NCBI GenBank assembly: GCA_041648955.1
Contig: JBAZOD010000067.1
Coordinates: forward strand, 1-5,078
Origin: JBAZOD01 sp041648955
Lineage (GTDB): Bacteria; Patescibacteriota; Patescibacteriia; Patescibacteriales; JAQTRU01
Length of the DNA: 5,078 nt
Direction of reading: 5' to 3'
The notes beneath the pieces were generated by a model. That model was not told the DNA's origin. It ran no database searches and saw only the letters and a program-made list of their open reading frames with translations. The position numbers and the translations under genes are program-made. Of the stretch, positions 1 to 5,078 are shown piece by piece. Positions within the stretch are counted from its first letter, which is position 1. Each line of letters begins with the position of its first letter.

Positions 1-67
1 AAAGAAAGATTTTATTACTTAAGAGAAAATAAAAGTCGATCCTAATTTAGAATTAAGATAAAAAATT

Positions 68-391
68 ATGCTTAACCAAGAATTCATTCAAAAAATGAGA
101 AAAAAATTGGAAGAAGAAAGAAAGGAAGTAGAAAAAAAGATTTCAAAATTAATAAAACCGGAGATTGATGAAGATAATCCGGATATGGACGATATTGGGC
201 ATGATGCTACCGAAGATATTTTGGAAGAATCTCTTTTGTCAGTTCATAAGGAAATTTTAGAAAAAATAGATTCAGCTATAGAAAGGATTGATGATGGTTC
301 TTATGGTGTTTGCCTTAAATGTGGAAAAGAAATAGGAGAGGAAGATCTGGCTAAGGAACCGTGGGCAGAACATTGCCGAGTTTGCAAATAA
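68..391 (+). CDS. TraR/DksA-family C4 zinc-finger transcription regulator
   Basis: This 107-residue protein has the DksA/TraR layout: an N-terminal charged coiled coil (about residues 5-30), an acidic turn (about 33-50, DEDNPDMDDIGHDATED), a second helix (about 52-75) and a C-terminal zinc finger. The finger cysteines are C82, C85, C103 and C106, with C-x2-C-x17-C-x2-C spacing as in E. coli DksA. Family members bind in the RNA polymerase secondary channel and change promoter kinetics, often with ppGpp. The acidic turn would be the tip that reaches the active site, although its DxxxDA pattern is not the exact E. coli DxxDxA. At 107 residues it is shorter than E. coli DksA (151) and closer to the short TraR/YteA-like members. 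The ATG at 68 keeps the whole first helix; only a weak purine stretch precedes it, with no clear Shine-Dalgarno. The family call is firm. The exact role (DksA-like or a specialised regulator) is inference. Confidence 0.93.
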   Translation: MLNQEFIQKMRKKLEEERKEVEKKISKLIKPEIDEDNPDMDDIGHDATEDILEESLLSVHKEILEKIDSAIERIDDGSYGVCLKCGKEIGEEDLAKEPWAEHCRVCK

Positions 392-404
392 TATAATTTC
401 TTCG

Positions 405-438
405 AAAAAAGAGCTCCGAAATTTCGGAGCTCTTTTTT
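405..438. terminator. Bidirectional intrinsic terminator between convergent genes
   Basis: A perfect palindrome has an 11-bp core arm (GAGCTCCGAAA) directly abutting its complement, flanked by A6 on the left and T6 on the right. Read on either strand it gives a stem followed by a U-tract. It starts 13 nt after the dksA-like stop and ends 12 nt before the ppsA stop, so it can end both convergent transcripts. The loop would have to be formed from the central A/T pairs. Confidence 0.9.
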
Positions 439-450
439 ATTGCGTTGTAA

Positions 451-2844
451 TTATTTTTTTCGTTTTTTTCGTTTTTCCTGTTTGTTAACGGCGATAGTTG
501 TATTAATGATGGTGTCCGGTATTAAAGAAATGCTGTCGATTCCTAATTCTGCTAAAAATTGGGCGTAATCAGGAAAATCGCTCGGTGCTTGGCCGCAAAT
601 GCCGACTTTCGTTTTTGTTTCCTTGGCAGTTTCAATTAGATAACGGACCAAGGATTTTACAGCTTCATTTTTTTCATTGGATACGCCGGCAATTTCTAAA
701 GTTCCGCCAGAATCTCTGTCTATACCAAGTGTAAGCTGGGTTAAATCGTTGGAGCCGATAGAGAAGCCGTCAAAAATTTCCGCAAATTGGCGGGCCAAAA
801 TTATGTTAGCCGGTATTTCTGCCATTACATAAATTTCCAGACCATTTTTACCTTGCTTCAACCCATTTTTTGACATTACTTCCATAACTTTCTTTCCCTC
901 TTCTACGGTGCGGCAGAAAGGAATCATAACTTTCAAATTGGTAAGACCCATTTCATCACGGACTTTTTTTATAGCTGCACATTCCAATTCAAAAGCAGGT
1001 AGAAATTTAGGAGAATAATATCTGGAAGCTCCGCGCCAGCCGATCATCGGATTTGATTCTACTGGTTCATATTTTGTTCCGCCAATTAGATTGGCATATT
1101 CATTGGTTTTAAAATCGGAAAGCCTGACAATCACATCTTTCGGATAAAAGGCGGCAGAAATCATCGCTACCCCTTCGGCTAATTTATCAATAAAGTATTG
1201 CTTTTTATTTTTGTAATGAGAGGTAAGATCGTCAATTTCTTTTTTAATTTTTGCGTCTTTGATTTGGCTATAATTTATTAAAGCCAAAGGATGTATTTTG
1301 ATGTAATTATTAATGATGAATTCTAATCTGGCTAAACCGACACCGTCGTTTGGTATAAAAGAAGAAGCAAAAGCCATATCCGGTTCGCCAATATTCATCA
1401 TAATTTTTGTTTTCGGTCGCTTCAGATTTTTTATGTTTGTTTTTTTAATTTTGAAAGCTAATTCTCCTTCATAGACATATCCTTTTTCTCCTTCGGCGCA
1501 ACTGATTGTTACTTTTTTTCCGGTTTTGATTTGATATGAGCCATTGTTTGTTCCGACTACGCACGGTATGCCAAGCTCGCGGGAAACGATAGCGGCATGG
1601 CAGGTTCGTCCGCCCTTGTCCGTAACAATTGCGGAAGCGATTTTCATAATTGGCTCCCAGTCCGGGTCAGTCATGTCAGTTACAAGAACTTCGCCTGGCT
1701 TAAAATTATCAATATCAGTTATATTCATAATTCTATTTGCGGTTCCAGCCCCTATTTTATTGCCGACGCTTTGGCCGGCGACAATAACTTTTCCTCTTTT
1801 TTCTAATTTATACTCTTCTAAAATATTATAATTTCTCATGCTCTGAACAGTTTCAGGACGAGCTTGAATTATATAGAGTTTGTTGCTTTGCCCGTCTAGT
1901 GCCCATTCTATATCCATGGCTCGGCCATAGTGTTTTTCTATAATCATTGCCCATTGGGCCAATTTTTTTACTTGTTCATCAGTGATCGATTGGCTGGTTT
2001 GCTCTTCTGGAGTTAGCCGGACGTTTTTAACTGGATTTTTGGGATCATTATTATAAATCATTTTTATCATTTTTTTCCCAATGGAACGGGAAATAATTGC
2101 TCCTGTCGGTTTAAAAACATAAAATTCATCAGGATTAACATTCCCCTGGACAATATTTTCCCCTAGGCCGTAAATGGAACTTATAAGAACAGCGTTGGCA
2201 AATCCGGATTCAGTATCAATGGTAAATATTACTCCAGAAGATGCTAGATCAGCCCGAATCATTTTTTGCACGCCGACGGATAAGGCAATTTTGAAATGAT
2301 CAAAGCCTTTATCAACTCGATAAGAAATGGCCCGGCCAGTAAACAAAGAAGCAATACATTTTTTTACGGCAATTTGGATTTCTTTTTCTCCGCTGACATT
2401 TAAAAATGTTTCCTGCTGGCCGGCAAAAGAAGCATCTGGCAAATCTTCAGCCGTGGCCGAAGAACGGACAGCAACGTGCAGATTTTTTTCTCCGTATTCT
2501 GCTGAAAGTTTTTTGTAGGCTTCAGTAATGGCTTTAATAAAATCTTCTGGAAAGGGCTTGCTGATTATTAGTTTTCGTATAGCCGCGCCGCGCTTAGTTA
2601 AGTCGCCCACATTGTGAGTATCAAGGCCTTTCAAGATTTCTTTAATTTCTTTTTTTAGACCGGTGTCTTCAAAAAAATATCTATAAGCGTAAGCAGTGGT
2701 GGCAAAACCATTGGGAACACTCACGCCCTTTGAAGAAAGTTTTCGATACATTTCTCCCAAGGAGGCATTTTTACCGCCCACCTGAGGGACGTCTTTAATT
2801 CCAAGCTGATTAAAGAACTTTATAAATTGATTGGATTTTGGCAT
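451..2844 (-). CDS. ppsA: Phosphoenolpyruvate synthase (pyruvate, water dikinase)
   Basis: Converts pyruvate, ATP and water to PEP, AMP and phosphate, the gluconeogenic entry step in the cytoplasm. The 797 residues match the family's usual length of about 790. The N-terminal ATP-grasp domain (about 1-335) shows VGGKNASLGEM (22-32), VPNGFATTA (43-51), VRSSATAEDLPDASF (126-140) and the closing QARPETV (327-333). The swivelling phosphohistidine domain carries GGRTCHAAIVSRELGIP (411-427), with catalytic H416. The C-terminal TIM barrel has RLSDFKTNEY (574-583), NPMIGWRGASRY (598-609), IGSNDLTQLTLGIDRD (696-711) and the acid/base cysteine in GICGQAPSD (C750). All key residues are present, so it should be active. 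The start at 2844 is required to keep VGGKNASLGEM, but no Shine-Dalgarno is visible. It lies 14 nt downstream of the DUF4870-like gene, probably in one transcript. Oddities are the basic tail KQEKRKKRKK and SLIPDT where bacterial enzymes usually have SLNPDT. Confidence 0.98.
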   Translation of the reverse strand: MPKSNQFIKFFNQLGIKDVPQVGGKNASLGEMYRKLSSKGVSVPNGFATTAYAYRYFFEDTGLKKEIKEILKGLDTHNVGDLTKRGAAIRKLIISKPFPEDFIKAITEAYKKLSAEYGEKNLHVAVRSSATAEDLPDASFAGQQETFLNVSGEKEIQIAVKKCIASLFTGRAISYRVDKGFDHFKIALSVGVQKMIRADLASSGVIFTIDTESGFANAVLISSIYGLGENIVQGNVNPDEFYVFKPTGAIISRSIGKKMIKMIYNNDPKNPVKNVRLTPEEQTSQSITDEQVKKLAQWAMIIEKHYGRAMDIEWALDGQSNKLYIIQARPETVQSMRNYNILEEYKLEKRGKVIVAGQSVGNKIGAGTANRIMNITDIDNFKPGEVLVTDMTDPDWEPIMKIASAIVTDKGGRTCHAAIVSRELGIPCVVGTNNGSYQIKTGKKVTISCAEGEKGYVYEGELAFKIKKTNIKNLKRPKTKIMMNIGEPDMAFASSFIPNDGVGLARLEFIINNYIKIHPLALINYSQIKDAKIKKEIDDLTSHYKNKKQYFIDKLAEGVAMISAAFYPKDVIVRLSDFKTNEYANLIGGTKYEPVESNPMIGWRGASRYYSPKFLPAFELECAAIKKVRDEMGLTNLKVMIPFCRTVEEGKKVMEVMSKNGLKQGKNGLEIYVMAEIPANIILARQFAEIFDGFSIGSNDLTQLTLGIDRDSGGTLEIAGVSNEKNEAVKSLVRYLIETAKETKTKVGICGQAPSDFPDYAQFLAELGIDSISLIPDTIINTTIAVNKQEKRKKRKK

Positions 2845-2858
2845 TTTATTTTCAGTTA

Positions 2859-3189
2859 TTATAAATTAATTTTTTTACTCCATTCATAAATGAAAGGAAT
2901 TTTCCACCATTCACCATTGTAGGTTTTTACAATTCCCATTACTGATGTGACAATCAAAATCAGCATAACAAGCTGTCCGAAAAATGGAAACCAAGCTAAT
3001 AGACCGGCAATTGATTCAATAATAAAAAGCACCAAATCCTGCTTGGCGTGAAATTGCGCAAATTTTTGAATTTTTCTTTCCCAGAAGCGGCACCAAGCAA
3101 AGTATCCAAATGTAAGACAGGGCGGCTATGTTTTTGTTGGTTTCGATGTCGGAATTTGCAGAGCTGTTATTATTTTTTTCTTTTGTCAT
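2859..3189 (-). pseudogene. DUF4870/Tic20-like small membrane protein, frameshifted
   Basis: Reading the minus strand from ATG at 3189 gives 42 residues ending in NIAALSYIWILCLVPLLGKKNSK, then a frame change. The +1 frame continues with KFAQFHAKQ-like sequence (FAQFHAKQDLVLFIIES), a second hydrophobic helix (LLAWFPFFGQLVMLILIVTSVMGIV) and WWKIPFIYEWSKKINL, ending in TAA at 2859. The joined product is 109 residues. The span is 331 nt, one base more than 110 codons. As sequenced, frame 0 runs only 57 residues to a TGA at 3016. The extra base most simply sits in a run of five T's (3063-3067 or 3071-3075 on +). The K-F-A-x-F-H-A-K-Q motif between two hydrophobic stretches is typical of DUF4870-type proteins, whose function is not known. 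It sits 14 nt upstream of ppsA on the same strand. Because the reading frame is intact on both sides, a recent indel or an assembly error is likelier than an old pseudogene. No Shine-Dalgarno precedes the ATG. Confidence 0.82.
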
Positions 3190-3250
3190 ATTTTTGTTAA
3201 ATTAATTTAGCCTGCGCTAAGGGCAGATAATATTATCATATCATAATTTT

Positions 3251-3259
3251 TGCTATAAT
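3251..3259 (+). promoter_or_regulatory. Candidate extended -10 promoter upstream of tRNA-Leu
   Basis: TGCTATAAT is a perfect extended -10 (TG-N-TATAAT) on + in the divergent intergenic region, with no clear -35. Transcription would begin near 3266, about 50 nt before the tRNA. It is one of two candidate promoters for the tRNA; the region is very AT-rich, so chance matches are possible. Confidence 0.4.
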
Positions 3260-3270
3260 AAAACTATAAG

Positions 3271-3296
3271 TTGACATAAAAAGCGAATTATATAAG
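3271..3296 (+). promoter_or_regulatory. Candidate tRNA-Leu promoter (TTGACA / TATAAG)
   Basis: A consensus -35 TTGACA (3271-3276) is followed by TATAAG (3291-3296) with a short 14-nt spacer. A poorer -10 (AAGAAT, 3294-3299) would give 17 nt. Initiation would be around 3303-3306, just ahead of the tRNA 5' end at 3317, a typical arrangement for a tRNA gene. The consensus -35 is the strong part; the -10 choice is uncertain. Confidence 0.45.
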
Positions 3297-3316
3297 AATA
3301 GTAGAAAGACAAACAG

Positions 3317-3398
3317 GGGGATATGGTGAAATTGGTATACACGCTTGCCTTAGGAGCAAGTGGAGCAATCCGTGAGAGTTCGAGTCTCTCTATCCCCA
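3317..3398 (+). tRNA. tRNA-Leu (anticodon UAG)
   Basis: The acceptor stem pairs GGGGATA (3317-3323) with TATCCCC (3391-3397), with discriminator A at 3398. The D stem is GTG/CAC. The anticodon stem CTTGC/GCAAG encloses loop CTTAGGA with anticodon TAG at 3351-3353, which reads CUN leucine codons. The long variable arm (GGA-GCAA-TCC) marks a class II tRNA, consistent with leucine. The T arm is GAGAG/CTCTC around TTCGAGT. CCA is not encoded (the discriminator is followed by CTA), so it must be added by a nucleotidyltransferase. No terminator is visible after it, so transcription may run into the 31-codon ORF. Confidence 0.97.
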
Positions 3399-3458
3399 CT
3401 AAGCTTAATTTCGGATTTCAGATTGACGATTGGCGGTTTAGCGAAAATTAATATTAGA

Positions 3459-3466
3459 AAAGGAGG
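3459..3466 (+). promoter_or_regulatory. Strong ribosome binding site for the 31-codon ORF
   Basis: AAAGGAGG lies 5 nt before the ATG at 3472. This near-complete Shine-Dalgarno is the main reason for treating such a short ORF as coding, since most genes in this window lack one. Confidence 0.65.
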
Positions 3467-3471
3467 AAGTA

Positions 3472-3567
3472 ATGAAAGAGCTTTTTAAGAAGCATTGGTC
3501 AATCGGGTTGCTTATTTTGGCGACCATTATCGCTTTTTGTTTTATTAATCATTACATCGCCCTTTAG
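3472..3567 (+). CDS. Putative 31-residue single-pass membrane peptide
   Basis: This short ORF encodes 31 residues: a basic N-terminus (MKELFKKHW), then a hydrophobic helix (about residues 10-25, SIGLLILATIIAFCFI) and a short tail ending in HYIAL. The positive start followed by one helix predicts a small inner-membrane protein with its N-terminus in the cytoplasm. Coding support is the strong Shine-Dalgarno at ideal spacing; the rest is composition. It lies 73 nt after tRNA-Leu with no terminator between them, and a weak promoter-like TTGACG is present at 3423-3428. No family is recognised. It could be a small regulatory or stress membrane peptide, a toxin-like hydrophobic peptide, or a leader peptide. 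No terminator or antisense RNA pattern was seen nearby to support the last two. Confidence 0.55.
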   Translation: MKELFKKHWSIGLLILATIIAFCFINHYIAL

Positions 3568-3631
3568 AGCGTAGAATATTATAATAAGAAGCCTGAAATT
3601 AGCCAATATTTCATAGTTTTTATTTGTTTTC

Positions 3632-3660
3632 TTGACATATTTAGCTAAATATGATATGAT
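3632..3660 (+). promoter_or_regulatory. Sigma-70-type promoter of the 103-residue ORF
   Basis: A consensus -35 TTGACA (3632-3637) is followed by an optimal 17-nt spacer and -10 TATGAT (3655-3660, 5 of 6). A second TATAAT (3660-3665) overlaps but would be 22 nt from the -35. Transcription should start near 3667, giving a leader of about 45 nt before the ATG at 3713. It is the best promoter in the window and its spacer is almost wholly a palindrome. Confidence 0.8.
3636..3653. repeat. 18-bp perfect palindrome in promoter spacer, probable operator
   Basis: The sequence CATATTTAGCTAAATATG is its own reverse complement. It starts on the last two bases of the -35 and ends two bases before the -10. 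A dimeric repressor bound there would block RNA polymerase. No regulator gene is in the window and I do not match the site to a known box, so operator function is inferred from position and symmetry. Confidence 0.55.
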
Positions 3661-3698
3661 ATAATTACCTCATGGGGGTGAGTGTTTTTAATGCCAAC

Positions 3699-3705
3699 AA
3701 GGAGG
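3699..3705 (+). promoter_or_regulatory. Strong ribosome binding site for the 103-residue ORF
   Basis: AAGGAGG lies 7 nt before the ATG at 3713, optimal in both sequence and spacing. It fixes the start and strand of this unrecognised gene against the longer competing ORFs that overlap it. Confidence 0.85.
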
Positions 3706-3712
3706 ATTTACA

Positions 3713-4024
3713 ATGGCGGAAAGGACTCTCGCTGAGGATCGCGCAACGGCAACCTTTATTGGCACCGTTGCTATATCGTTATCTGTTTTTTTTAACGCGA
3801 TCAGAAGGGAGATCGCAAAAATTAACTTCGCAACAACAGGAACAGTCTCTCTGTTTTTCATGGGGCTCATCCTTATGATGTGTGAAGTCGATTCGGACAG
3901 CCTCGCGTTATTTGTCGCGATAAAATTGATTGGCCTCGTGATATTTTCCCTTAGCGTCTTCATTCTCAGACGTATTGACCCGGATAGCTGGCTCAATCCT
4001 TGGGAACGAAGGGGAAAAAAGTGA
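3713..4024 (+). CDS. Hypothetical three-helix membrane protein (103 aa)
   Basis: I recognise no family. The protein has a polar N-terminus (MAERTLAEDR), then three hydrophobic segments at about 13-30, 42-58 and 64-85. A charged linker (RREIAKIN, 31-38) and a short acidic turn (EVDSDS, 58-63) separate them, and the tail is basic and tryptophan-containing (RRIDPDSWLNPWERRGKK). The positive charges at 31-36 and 86-103 suggest those parts are cytoplasmic. The gene has its own promoter, Shine-Dalgarno and terminator and so appears monocistronic. Its base and codon use differ from lgt and the other AT-rich genes, with more GC-ending codons (CTC, CGC, GCG, GTC), which may reflect transfer or strong expression. 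A 123-codon ORF on the opposite strand overlaps it but has none of these signals. That it is a gene is well supported; its function is unknown. Confidence 0.8.
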   Translation: MAERTLAEDRATATFIGTVAISLSVFFNAIRREIAKINFATTGTVSLFFMGLILMMCEVDSDSLALFVAIKLIGLVIFSLSVFILRRIDPDSWLNPWERRGKK

Positions 4025-4042
4025 TCTTTGTTATACAAATTT

Positions 4043-4073
4043 AAGCCGGACAGACACATCGTCCGGCTTTTTT
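4043..4073 (+). terminator. Intrinsic terminator after the 103-residue ORF
   Basis: AAGCCGGAC (4043-4051) pairs perfectly with GTCCGGCTT (4061-4069) around a 9-nt loop. It is followed without a break by a run of T's (4068-4073). It lies 18 nt after the TGA stop and ends 13 nt before the lgt ATG. Confidence 0.92.
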
Positions 4074-4086
4074 CTTTGGTTTTTTT

Positions 4087-4926
4087 ATGTTAATATCAAA
4101 TCATATGATAAATTTCTTTCACACATTTAATCCAAATCCTATTTTTTTGTCTTTTGGTCCGCTCCATATATATTGGTATGGCCTTTTTATTGTTATTGGG
4201 ATTATGATGGCCTTGGCTATTTATTTAAAAATCGCTCCCTATTATAATTTAAAAAAAGATACAATTATTGATTTGGTTTTTTGGGCGGTTATTTTTGGAA
4301 TAATTGGAGCGCGAATTTATCATGTTGTTTTAGAGTGGTCTTATTATTATAAATATCCTTTAGATATTTTTAAAGTTTGGCAAGGAGGCCTCGCTATTCA
4401 CGGCGCTTTGATTGCTGGGATTTTGGTCGGCTGGGTTTTTGCCAAAAAAAATAATTTAAATTTTTGGCTTTTAGCGGCGGTGGCAGCTCCGGGCTTGGCT
4501 CTCGCTCAAGCGATTGGGCGGTGGGGAAATTATTTTAATCAAGAGCTCTTCGGCAGGCCGACCGATCTGGCCTGGGGAATCCCGATTGATATTATGAAGC
4601 GTCCGCTTGAATACCTTTCTGCCGAGTTTTTCCATCCGACTTTTTTATATGAATCAACCGGAAATTTTTTAATATTTTTAGTTTTAATCTTTTTTCATAT
4701 CTGGATTATAAAAAAGAAGAAATTTGATAATTTTATTTATTTTTTAATTTTTGGTCTTTATTTATTTTTATACTCTGTTTTGCGCTTTTCGCTGGAATTT
4801 GTCAGAATAGACGCAACGCCAGTGTTCGGAATTTTCAGATTTCCTCAAATCGCGAGTATAATTATCGTATTATTGACTTTTATCATTTTAATCTATAAGA
4901 TTAAAAAAGATAAAAAGATTGGATAG
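4087..4926 (+). CDS. lgt: Prolipoprotein diacylglyceryl transferase
   Basis: Lgt transfers diacylglycerol from phosphatidylglycerol to the lipobox cysteine of prolipoproteins, the first step of lipoprotein maturation in the cytoplasmic membrane. The 279 residues are near the usual length, with about seven hydrophobic segments. Family landmarks are the GPLHIYWYGL entry (24-33), GARIYHV (74-80), GGLAIHG (100-106, with the conserved His105), the Lgt signature GRWGNYFNQELFGRP (144-158, conserved Arg145), FHPTFLYES (182-190) and the late RFSLEFVR (233-240). The fold and key residues look complete. Start choice is uncertain. ATG 4087 lies 13 nt after a terminator; ATG 4105 (residue 7) gives MINFFHTFNPNP, which resembles family N-termini better. 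Neither has a Shine-Dalgarno. A weak extended -10 (TGTTATACA, 4029-4037) would place the upstream hairpin in the lgt leader. No lipoprotein gene or lspA is in the window. Confidence 0.97.
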   Translation: MLISNHMINFFHTFNPNPIFLSFGPLHIYWYGLFIVIGIMMALAIYLKIAPYYNLKKDTIIDLVFWAVIFGIIGARIYHVVLEWSYYYKYPLDIFKVWQGGLAIHGALIAGILVGWVFAKKNNLNFWLLAAVAAPGLALAQAIGRWGNYFNQELFGRPTDLAWGIPIDIMKRPLEYLSAEFFHPTFLYESTGNFLIFLVLIFFHIWIIKKKKFDNFIYFLIFGLYLFLYSVLRFSLEFVRIDATPVFGIFRFPQIASIIIVLLTFIILIYKIKKDKKIG

Positions 4927-4958
4927 TTTAGGTAATTTAAAATTGAAAATTAATTCAC

Positions 4959-5034
4959 GCGGGTATCGTATAATGGTTTATTATGTTAGCCTTCCAAGCT
5001 GAAGATGGGGGTTCGATTCCCCCTACCCGCTCCA
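4959..5034 (+). tRNA. tRNA-Gly (anticodon UCC), CCA encoded
   Basis: The acceptor stem pairs GCGGGTA (4959-4965) with TACCCGC (5024-5030). The discriminator is T5031, as is usual for bacterial tRNA-Gly, and CCA follows at 5032-5034. The anticodon loop CTTCCAA (4991-4997) has TCC at 4993-4995, read as UCC for GGA/GGG glycine codons. The T arm is GGGGG/CCCCC around TTCGATT. It is 32 nt after lgt. A weak TTGACT (4873-4878) / TATAAG (4894-4899) pair inside the lgt end is the only promoter-like signal, so it may be co-transcribed with lgt. Confidence 0.97.
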
Positions 5035-5057
5035 TTCTTCGCTAAAGCTACGAATGG
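5032..5057. repeat. Short inverted repeat overlapping the tRNA-Gly CCA
   Basis: CCATTC (5032-5037) is the inverse of GAATGG (5052-5057), with TTCG/CGAA pairing possible as an alternative inner stem. There is no T-tract, so it is not a standard terminator. The left arm contains the tRNA's CCA. It is a real symmetry but only 6 bp long, so chance is possible. Confidence 0.3.
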
Positions 5058-5078
5058 CAAGCCAATAGAAATTCATGA

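Noticed and set aside
1..45. Possible C-terminal end of an upstream gene (KERFYYLRENKSRS then TAA)
   Set aside because: Fourteen codons at the window edge give no family signal, and the other two frames also read to nearby stops.
1544..1831. Plus-strand ORFs inside ppsA (also 1597-1806 and 2327-2518)
   Set aside because: They are shadows of the strongly conserved ppsA reading frame.
3016..3189. 57-residue frame-0 ORF read as an independent small protein
   Set aside because: After residue 42 the sequence leaves the DUF4870-like pattern, which continues in the +1 frame, so it is the truncated front of a broken gene.
3207..3220. TTAGC-CTGC-GCTAA inverted repeat in the leader of the DUF4870-like gene
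   Set aside because: It shares the TTAGC/GCTAA half-site with the promoter palindrome but with a 4-nt gap, so it is unlikely to be the same operator. A 5-bp stem is expected by chance.
3226..3237. GATAATATTATC 12-bp palindrome in the divergent intergenic region
   Set aside because: It is short and almost pure A/T in an AT-rich spacer, with no clear placement relative to a promoter.
3672..3878. 68-codon plus-strand ORF starting upstream of the 103-residue gene
   Set aside because: It is out of frame with the supported gene, with no Shine-Dalgarno before its ATG, and its product is low-complexity (Q/S/L-rich).
3688..4059. 123-codon ORF on the minus strand over the 103-residue gene
   Set aside because: It starts in the loop of the terminator hairpin and has no Shine-Dalgarno. 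The plus-strand gene has promoter, ribosome site and terminator.
1..5078. CRISPR arrays, insertion sequences, attachment sites
   Set aside because: No regularly spaced repeats, transposase or terminal inverted repeats were found. The tRNA ends are not duplicated elsewhere in the window.

Overview
The window looks like part of an AT-rich bacterial genome with short intergenic gaps and small proteins. Together with the mix of a short TraR/DksA zinc-finger protein, PEP synthase, a DUF4870-like membrane protein and a Parcubacteria-style Lgt, this suggests a Patescibacteria (CPR) lineage. That placement is an inference from gene style; no marker gene in the window proves it. TGA is used as a stop (it ends the 103-residue ORF) and the other genes end in TAA or TAG, so standard code 11 fits and a TGA=Gly code does not.

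Left part (1-2844): a 107-residue DksA-like zinc-finger protein on + converges with a large phosphoenolpyruvate synthase gene (ppsA) on -. A perfect 34-bp palindrome with A/T tails between them can act as a terminator for both. Just upstream of ppsA on the same strand (14 nt gap) lies a DUF4870/Tic20-like small membrane protein gene (2859-3189). It is broken by a single-base frameshift, so the ORF list misses it.

Middle part (3190-4073): a divergent intergenic region holds candidate promoters for a class II tRNA-Leu(UAG). It is followed by a 31-codon ORF for a single-pass membrane peptide behind a perfect Shine-Dalgarno. Next comes a self-contained transcription unit: a near-consensus promoter whose spacer is an 18-bp perfect palindrome, a strong Shine-Dalgarno, a 103-residue three-helix membrane protein of unknown family, and a GC-rich intrinsic terminator. 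This is the least explained part of the window.

Right part (4087-5078): lgt, prolipoprotein diacylglyceryl transferase, starts only 13 nt after that terminator. It is followed by tRNA-Gly(UCC) with an encoded CCA and a short tail with a weak inverted repeat. The housekeeping parts are central carbon metabolism (ppsA), transcription control (DksA-like), lipoprotein maturation (lgt) and translation (two tRNAs). They do not form one pathway. The two small membrane proteins between them are the candidates for undescribed biology.
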